Below, piece after piece: positions 56,590 to 64,000 of a DNA stretch of 64,000 nt. Under the pieces are notes generated by a model, which searched no databases, was not told the origin of the DNA, and saw only the letters and a program-made list of their open reading frames with translations. The position numbers and the translations under genes were made by a program. Origin of the DNA: Adiantum capillus-veneris (lineage: Eukaryota; Streptophyta; Polypodiopsida; Polypodiales; Pteridaceae); assembly GCA_014529385.2 (NCBI GenBank), contig CM043962.1, positions 123,370,470 through 123,434,469 on the forward strand. Direction: 5' to 3'. Numbering within the stretch: position 1 is the stretch's first letter; every line of letters begins with the position of its first letter.

Positions 56590-58575
56590 TGCATACATAT
56601 TGAACAAAGCACTGGCAAGCATGATAGGTTTCTCCAATAGCGCACAACTAGCTATCTGATCGTGAATATAATCTTGCATGAAAACATCTTACATAAGGCC
56701 ACATGACTTCAAGGTGCAAGCATAGGTGATTGAATTTGGAGAAAGGCTTTCATTTTGCATCCGATGAAAACAATAGGAAATAGCTTTATGACCATATCCT
56801 TCTTTAGCATACAAAATGTCACCAAGTACTCTTTGTGCTTGCATGAAGGTGCCAACAAAAACCCCACAACCACTGGAAATTTGATTGTGAATCCTCACAT
56901 CCGTGACAACATTGAACTAAGGCCATAGATCTTCACATTTCCTACAATCACCCATGTCAATGGCTTGCATGAGGCCACTGGTCTTCAAAATGCAAGCATA
57001 GGTGAATGCATTTGGAGAAAAGCCTTCTATTTGCATTTAGTTCCAAAGCTACCCTAGCACAACAAACAAGCAATCAACACGTTCGAGGTGATGAGATTCC
57101 GGAGAGAGAGCCCACCAATAACTTTTTTTGCTTTTGTGGGAGCACCACATTTTACATATAGATAGACTAAAGCGCCACCAAGTACCATATTTTTTCATCA
57201 ACAGTCGCTTACCAACAATCTTAACGTGAGAAACCCCCACTTTGCATTTGTTTAAAGCAGCCCGGATCTTCCAAAAACAACAAAGTGGTGCTATAAGAGC
57301 ACTCCAAGAGACTTTGTCTAGCAAGAATCCCTCACTTTGTATCTGGTAAAAGAAGACCAAATCTTTCTTGCCACATTCATGTTGCATTTATCTTGCAGTC
57401 AATAGCCCCTAATTAGCAATCACATTGTGAATTTTGATACCCATGTGAAAGTCTTCCATAAGGCCATAGGCCTTCAAGGTGCAAGCAGAGGTGAATGAAT
57501 ATGAAGAAAGAAGTTTTGTTAAAACAGTAGAAAACTTTCTTGTGATAGGCATATTGGGCATATCTTGCAACCAAGACATTGTAGGTGATGACATTTTGGA
57601 GAGAATGCCCATCAAGAACTTTTCATGCTTTCGCAACAGTGCCACATTTGGCATACATATCAACCAAAGCATTGCCAAGCATGACATCCTTCACCAAGAG
57701 CACTGAACTAGGTATCTTCTCGTTAATTCCCCAGTTAATTCTCTCAGCCATGTCAATGGCTTTCATGAGGTTATTGGCCTTTAAGATGCAAGCATATGCA
57801 TTGAGACTAAATTTGGAAGATGTATCTGCTAAAAATAGCTTGGAGCTTTTTGCCCTGATTCTTGTCGTGCATATCTTGCCAATCAATGAATTCCAAGAGA
57901 TGACATTCCAGATAGACAAGCACTTTTTGTGCTTTCTTAAGCGCACCGCATTTGGAATACATATCAACCAAGATAGTGCCGAGCACAAAATATTTTTTCA
58001 ATAGCATTTGACTAACAATATAATTGTGAATTTTTGTACCCACATTAGAATCTTGCATAGAGCCACATGCCTTCAAGATGCATGTGTAGGTAATTGCATA
58101 TGGTGAGAGGCCCTCACTTTACATCTGTTGAGAAGAAACTAGAGATTTCTAGCCCTACCCCTGTGGAGTAAATCTTGCAATCAATGCATTCCAAGAGTCC
58201 ATATTCCAGACAAGAAGCTCCTTGAGCACTTGCGTAGAGCCACATGCCTTCAAGACAAAAGTATAGGTGATTGAATATGGAGAGATATGCTTGCTTTGCA
58301 TCAGCTGACTTTGCATCCATCGAAAACAACCTAGAGCTTTCTGGCCCTACTCTTGTTGCACACATCTCACGATCAGTGCATTCCAAGAGACCACATTCTG
58401 GATAGGAAGCTCCTTAAGCACTTTTTGTGCTTTCTCAAGCACACAAAATTTGGCATACATATTGACCAAGAGAGTGTCAAGCACGACATCTTTTTTCAAT
58501 AGCCTCTAACTAACAATCTAATTGTGATTTATTGTACCCATATCAGCATCTTGCATAGAGCCACATTGATTCAAG
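56590..58575 (-). pseudogene. Pentatricopeptide-repeat (PPR) protein pseudogene
   Basis: Minus-strand pieces in shifting frames carry PLS-type PPR phrases: NALVDMYAKCGTVAKA and NVISWNSLIGKI (57988-57623), TILVDMYSKCGALKKAQKVL (58076-57807), NSITYACTLKSCGLM (56898-56689), CMPNVALLRKHEKFL (57687-57409) and KACGSMQDSNVGTKIHNYI. The 31-36-residue units recur along the whole 2 kb, but stops and frameshifts interrupt every few repeats. Intact relatives bind organellar RNA, often for editing. At 58575 it is cut by a copia fragment and resumes at 59310. Confidence 0.75.
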
Positions 58576-58589
58576 GAAATGCAGACTTT

Positions 58590-59310
58590 ACACAATCCTA
58601 GTTATGTAGAAATTGGGGATGATAGTGCACATCCCATTATGCATACTGGAAATGTGCCATTGTCTATGGCAGATGGTAAAGTGAAGTAATTGGCTGATGT
58701 ACTCCATGTACCCAACATTAGAAAGAATCTGGTTTGTGTTAGGCAAATGGTTGAGCAGGGTTTGCAGGTCACATTTAACTCTGATGGTCTCTTTGTTGAA
58801 GAGCATAAGAAGAATGGAAGATTGGTTACGTAATGTTTACTTTGGATGTAAATGTGCCCGAGGTGAATGCTGTCATGTTTGCATGAGGTGCAACTGCTGT
58901 TCCAGGTTTAGAGAGTTAGCGCTAACATATTGGACATGTAAATTTGCAGAGGCTGAAATGATGCAAACTAAAGAGATGGTTACCTGTTTACCTACGTTAG
59001 AGTTGTTGAAATGAAAAAAGTATGTGAAGCTTGTCAATTTGGAAACCAAGCAAAAGTATCCTTTCCTCATGATAAGCATGTAAGCAAGAATGCATTGGAT
59101 TTAGTGCATACAGTTGTATGGGGTCTAGCAAAGATTGCATCTATGGGGTGGATGTAGATGCTATGTGAGTTTTATTGGTGACCATACGAGGAAGGTATGG
59201 GTCTAGTTCATGAAGCAAAAAGGCGAGGTGTTTATGCATTTCAAAAAAATTAAGTTATGGTTGAAAAACAGATTTGGAAAAAGCATGGAATTCAAAGGCA
59301 TTTTTCATGC
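58590..59310 (+). pseudogene. Copia fragment inserted in the PPR pseudogene
   Basis: The plus strand reads YVEIGDDSAHPIMHTGNVPL, LADVLHVPNIRKNLVCVRQM, and VEQGLQVTFNSDGLFV (flap to pre-integrase), then VCEACQFGNQ and ALDLVHT-VWG with a GFID/DHTRKVWV-like segment (integrase zinc finger and core start), with many stops. PPR sequence lies on both sides. No LTR was seen. Confidence 0.65.
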
Positions 59311-59700
59311 AGGTCATGCATAGGTGATTGCATCTAGAGAGAGAGGCCCTCGCTTTGCATTTGTTGAAGATAGACTAGAGCTTTCTCTTGTGGGGAAAAC
59401 CCTACAATCAGTACATTCCAAGAGTCAACACTCTAGATAGGAAGTTGAAAATAGCCTAGAGCTTTGTGGCCTTGCTCTTGTTATGTGTATCCTGTAACTA
59501 GTGCATTCCAAGAGACGTCATTCCAAGTGATCCTTACATGAGGATATAGAAAGAGCTTGCTTTGCATCCACTAAAAATAGCCTAGAGCTTTCTGGCCGTG
59601 CTCTTGTTGCGTACATCCTGTAATCAATGCATTCCAAGGACAACATTCAAAACATGAAGCTCCTCGATCACTTTTTGTGCTTTCTCAAGTGTACTAATTT
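59310..59700 (-). pseudogene. PPR pseudogene, part beyond the copia fragment
   Basis: It repeats the signature AATCAATGCATTCCAAG (WNALI-type, antisense) and CTAGAGCTTTCTGGCC three times at about 100-120-bp spacing, as in 58114-58386. No long frame survives. Confidence 0.55.
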
Positions 59701-60077
<377 letters not shown>

Positions 60078-60299
60078 AACTAACACTCTCAAGGGCCCCT
60101 CGCATCATTGCCAATATAGTATTTGGTTTAGACAATGTGAATGGAATGTGCATACACGCAATACTTCAATTGGAGACTTTGTTGGCTCGAACGATGAATG
60201 TGACTGTAATAACTTTGAAGACAAGGCAACTCCAAAGATTTTTTGATGTACCTTTGGATTCTTTTGAGCACCAAGAGGTAGTTTGAATGCGTAAGACAT

Positions 60300-61719
<1,420 letters not shown>

Positions 61720-61856
61720 ATACGTGCATTCTTGTGAATGGTTTCTTCCTTAAAGCTATTCAAAATTCAATGTAAATATTAAAAATTAAGTTGTTTTTCT
61801 CGTTTTGCATGATCATCTTCTAACAAGATTTTAATAAATAATTGTCACGTTAATTT

Positions 61857-62115
61857 AAATCTGTGGTAATTTCATCCACGCAATGAGCATCTCTTTTATT
61901 GCATTGACTCATCTTTAAAAGAAGCTTTGACAGCCAGTCATCATGTCGACTATGTCTGTCGTTATAAATGATTCTCGCTTTAATTAAAATCGTCGTGGTT
62001 TCACCTCCACAATGAGTCTCTCTTCTCCTGCATTGATTCATACCCCGAAGAAACTTTTGACAGACGGTCGTTACTTTGGCTACATCTGCCATCGGTCCAA
62101 TAAGCCTCGCTTGTC
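61857..62115 (-). repeat. Tandem duplication of about 130 bp
   Basis: Two diverged copies (from 61861 and 61993) share a GTGGT-TTTCA-TCCACAATGAG start, TTTTGACAG-C-GTCAT/GTTAC, and TCTCGCTTTAAT/CCTCGCTTG ends. The minus-strand frame (62173-61850) shows the duplication as MNQCRRRETHCGGETTT and MSQCNKRDAHCVDEITT. It could be a repeated mini-domain or a noncoding repeat; I favour noncoding. Confidence 0.6.
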
Positions 62116-62338
62116 TCCGGCTTTGAAATTCCCCGGGGAGTTCACTAAAGTATATGTAACATAGCACGTGCATTCAATAGAAGGGATTTTAATTTCTTGT
62201 AAATTTATAGATTTACGTGTACAAGAGGGGTATAAGGGGTAATAAAAATCCATTTTGGTGAATGCACATGATATGACAAAATTTTACTTGGTGAACGCCC
62301 CGGGTGAGCGCCCTTATGGTAATTGCTTGTTGCCCATA

Positions 62339-62632
62339 CTAGATGCATGCTATCATGAGCCTATATGCCATTGCATGGCCATCACATGAGTCATCACTGG
62401 CCTTTGAGGCATCATCTCCATCAACCTCCGAGTCACTATAAGCATAAAAAGCATAATCCGAGATGTAGTCATTTTCTTGTAGGTAGCTGCTCAAAAGAGA
62501 GTCAACTCCCGTAAAACAACGGACATCTCTCCTAATGGACTCCATTTTCATCCTCGAGCCTATGCCCGTGTTTATCCTCCTGTTGTCAGGGGATATGCAA
62601 AACATGAGTCGGGTCAGCACAGGGCCGCTAGC
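62339..62632 (-). CDS. Unrecognised small ORF, possible gene fragment
   Basis: From ATG at 62632: MASGPVLTRLMFCISPDNRR, then VDSLLSSYLQENDYISDYAF and a Ser/Asp-rich acidic end (DSEVDGDDASKASDDSCDG). About 97 residues. Nothing diagnostic; the balanced composition is better than for neighbouring chance frames. An upstream in-frame ATG at 62713 would add 27 residues. Confidence 0.3.
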   Translation of the reverse strand, partial: ASGPVLTRLMFCISPDNRRINTGIGSRMKMESIRRDVRCFTGVDSLLSSYLQENDYISDYAFYAYSDSEVDGDDASKASDDSCDGHAMAYRLMIACI

Positions 62633-62713
62633 CATGGAAGAAGAGAGAGAGAAAAGATGCAGCACACCGCACAATTGTCTAGTAACGTCTTTGAAACAAG
62701 AACAAAGTGCCAA

Positions 62714-63524
62714 AATAATTGAATTTTATGATGCCGACAAATCCCGACGCGCAATAGCCAAGGTGGTGATGTTAACAGCATCGTTATTTTAATAAATTGC
62801 AAATTAAGGAGTTTAAGCTCTCATTTACAAAATCTAGGCCAAATTAATTTAGCCTGCACTGATTCAAAATGTCCACCAATGATCAGTGTTGATGAACGTA
62901 AGGCAAATCATGATGAATTGTCCTCAAAATTTTTCCCTGTGTTGCCAAATCTACCTCTTACTGCTTATATTGTGGATCAGGAATGGCTTCCTCTCCGCAA
63001 GAGAGAGAGAACGAGAGGGCCACCCCAAAATCTTCCTTGCATTCTTGCCCTTACTCTGCTATATCTTACTCTACTTAATTTCCCTTCCTTTCCTTCTCTT
63101 CCCTCGTTGATGCCTCTCCTCCAAAACCCCTCTATTTTTAGGCTAAAAAATAACTCCTTCTCGGCTTGTCACGGCGGCGTGACAACCCACCTGGTGACGT
63201 GGCAGTGGAGGCGGCAAGGCTGCACCGATTTTGACGAAACTAGGACCAAGAAGTCTCACCCTAGCATGCTGGTCAATTTTTCCTTCATGATCGTCGTCGT
63301 CCAGGTACTAGAGCACCCGGTGCAAGCTTCCCTCTCTCTGCCTACATCATTCCCCGCCTGCACCCCATCTCCTCTTCCTTTTTCCTCCCTTCACACTCAC
63401 TTAACCCCCTTTGGGTGGCCATTGAACGGCTTCTGGGCGGTCACGGGCGGTCACCTCCTTGGACGGTCATTCCACTTACATTGGGCGGTCACTAGCCCCT
63501 CTTGGGCGGCCAGTTCCCCTGAAG
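62714..63524. other. No recognisable gene; contains GGGCGGTCA cluster
   Basis: A long plus-strand frame (62879-63589) is Pro/Leu/Ser-rich because the plus strand is pyrimidine-rich; I do not accept it as a gene. GGGCGGTCA-like 9-mers occur five times between 63435 and 63512. Confidence 0.45.
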
Positions 63525-63830
63525 GGACACCACATTTGGCATACATATCGACCAAAAGCATTGCCAAGCACAACATCTTTCTTCATTAGCCATCGACTGA
63601 CAATATCATTGTGAGCTTTTGTTGCCCATGCCAATGTTTTGCATGGTACCGCTTGCCTTCAAGGTTCAAGCGTACGTGATTGCATTTGGAAAGTTGTCCT
63701 CTCTTTGCATCTGTTGAAAAAAGCCAGCTTCCTAGCCCTGCCTCTGTTGGGTTTATCCCGCCGTCATTCCATTCCAAGAGATGACATTCCAGACACAAAG
63801 CTCTTCAAGCACTAGGCATTGCCAAGAATA
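63525..63830 (-). pseudogene. PPR gene fragment
   Basis: Antisense of ...GNAF-RYVCQMWCPF (63540-63590; LGNALVDMYAKCG-type) and CLECHLLEWNDGGINPTEAG (63798 region; WNALI-type), with the signature TTCCAAGAGATGACATTCCAGA used by the cluster at 57.9 kb. Frames are broken. Confidence 0.6.
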
Positions 63831-64000
63831 ACCTTTAGGGTACATCCTGGCCAAGATTTGGTAAATTACCATATTTCGCATACATACCATCCACTGTAGT
63901 GCTGAGCACAACTCTAGAATTCTGTTATCAAAGCACTACAGGAGATGACATTTTGGGCAAAATGCTACTTTACCACATTTCAGAACCTGGTCGAAGTCCA
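63831..64000 (-). pseudogene. Further PPR-like debris at window end
   Basis: CATACATACCATCC, GAGATGACATTTTGGGCAAAATGC and TTACCACATTTC echo the PPR repeat nucleotide pattern; too short to translate usefully. Confidence 0.3.

Noticed and set aside
62879-63589. 236-residue plus-strand frame
   Set aside because: The composition follows the pyrimidine-rich strand, no domain is visible, and its end runs antisense through PPR sequence.

Overview
The window is plant nuclear DNA from a large, repeat-dominated genome. It holds LTR retrotransposons of both plant superfamilies (Ty3/gypsy with a chromodomain, and Ty1/copia), intron-bearing gene sequence with GT/AG borders, long (GA)n, (GT)n and (AC)n microsatellites, and decayed PPR genes. 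The PPR remains resemble the very large PPR families of ferns, so a homosporous fern is my best inference. That rests on remembered family style, not on a search. Almost nothing here is an intact host gene.

Positions 1-15.6 kb are a nest of gypsy-type insertions. The oldest layer is a plus-strand chromovirus (gag at 1, protease at 501, RT thumb at 3603, RNase H-integrase-chromodomain at 5077-6898, 3' LTR from 8752). Later arrivals cut it up: a truncated minus-strand copy of family A (899-3602, with the chromovirus RT core missing at this point), a solo LTR of family B (3794-5071, TSD CATTT), a solo LTR of family A (7171-8413, TSD ATTTT), and a complete 5.4-kb family-A element (9387-14751, TSD CAGAG). 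Family A has two long LTRs, an iMet-type primer site and a gag-protease region, but no reverse transcriptase or integrase. It is therefore a non-autonomous TR-GAG-like element.

Positions 15.6-25 kb are quieter. There are decayed minus-strand LTR pieces, the first four exons of a mitochondrial MTG1/SIN2-type ribosome-assembly GTPase (17898-18855, minus), a probable minus LTR with a hairpin beside its TATA box, and one unrecognised ORF (23624-24028).

Positions 25-46 kb are copia-rich. There are two nearly complete minus-strand elements with LTRs, primer site, polypurine tract and target duplications (25176-30734 and 34885-40717), a third truncated one (about 42297-44690), plus-strand copia debris, and a pair of short inverted TRIM-like LTRs. 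Copia 1 and 2 share leader blocks although their LTRs differ.

Positions 46-64 kb hold an AT-rich tandem array of about 151-bp units built around the palindrome GATAATTATC (46.9-48.5 kb), a short basic ORF after it, several unrecognised acidic minus-strand ORFs, an orphan gag, a PPR pseudogene split by a copia fragment, and the longest microsatellites. All boundaries, repeat periods and LTR differences were read by eye; no search or alignment program was run.
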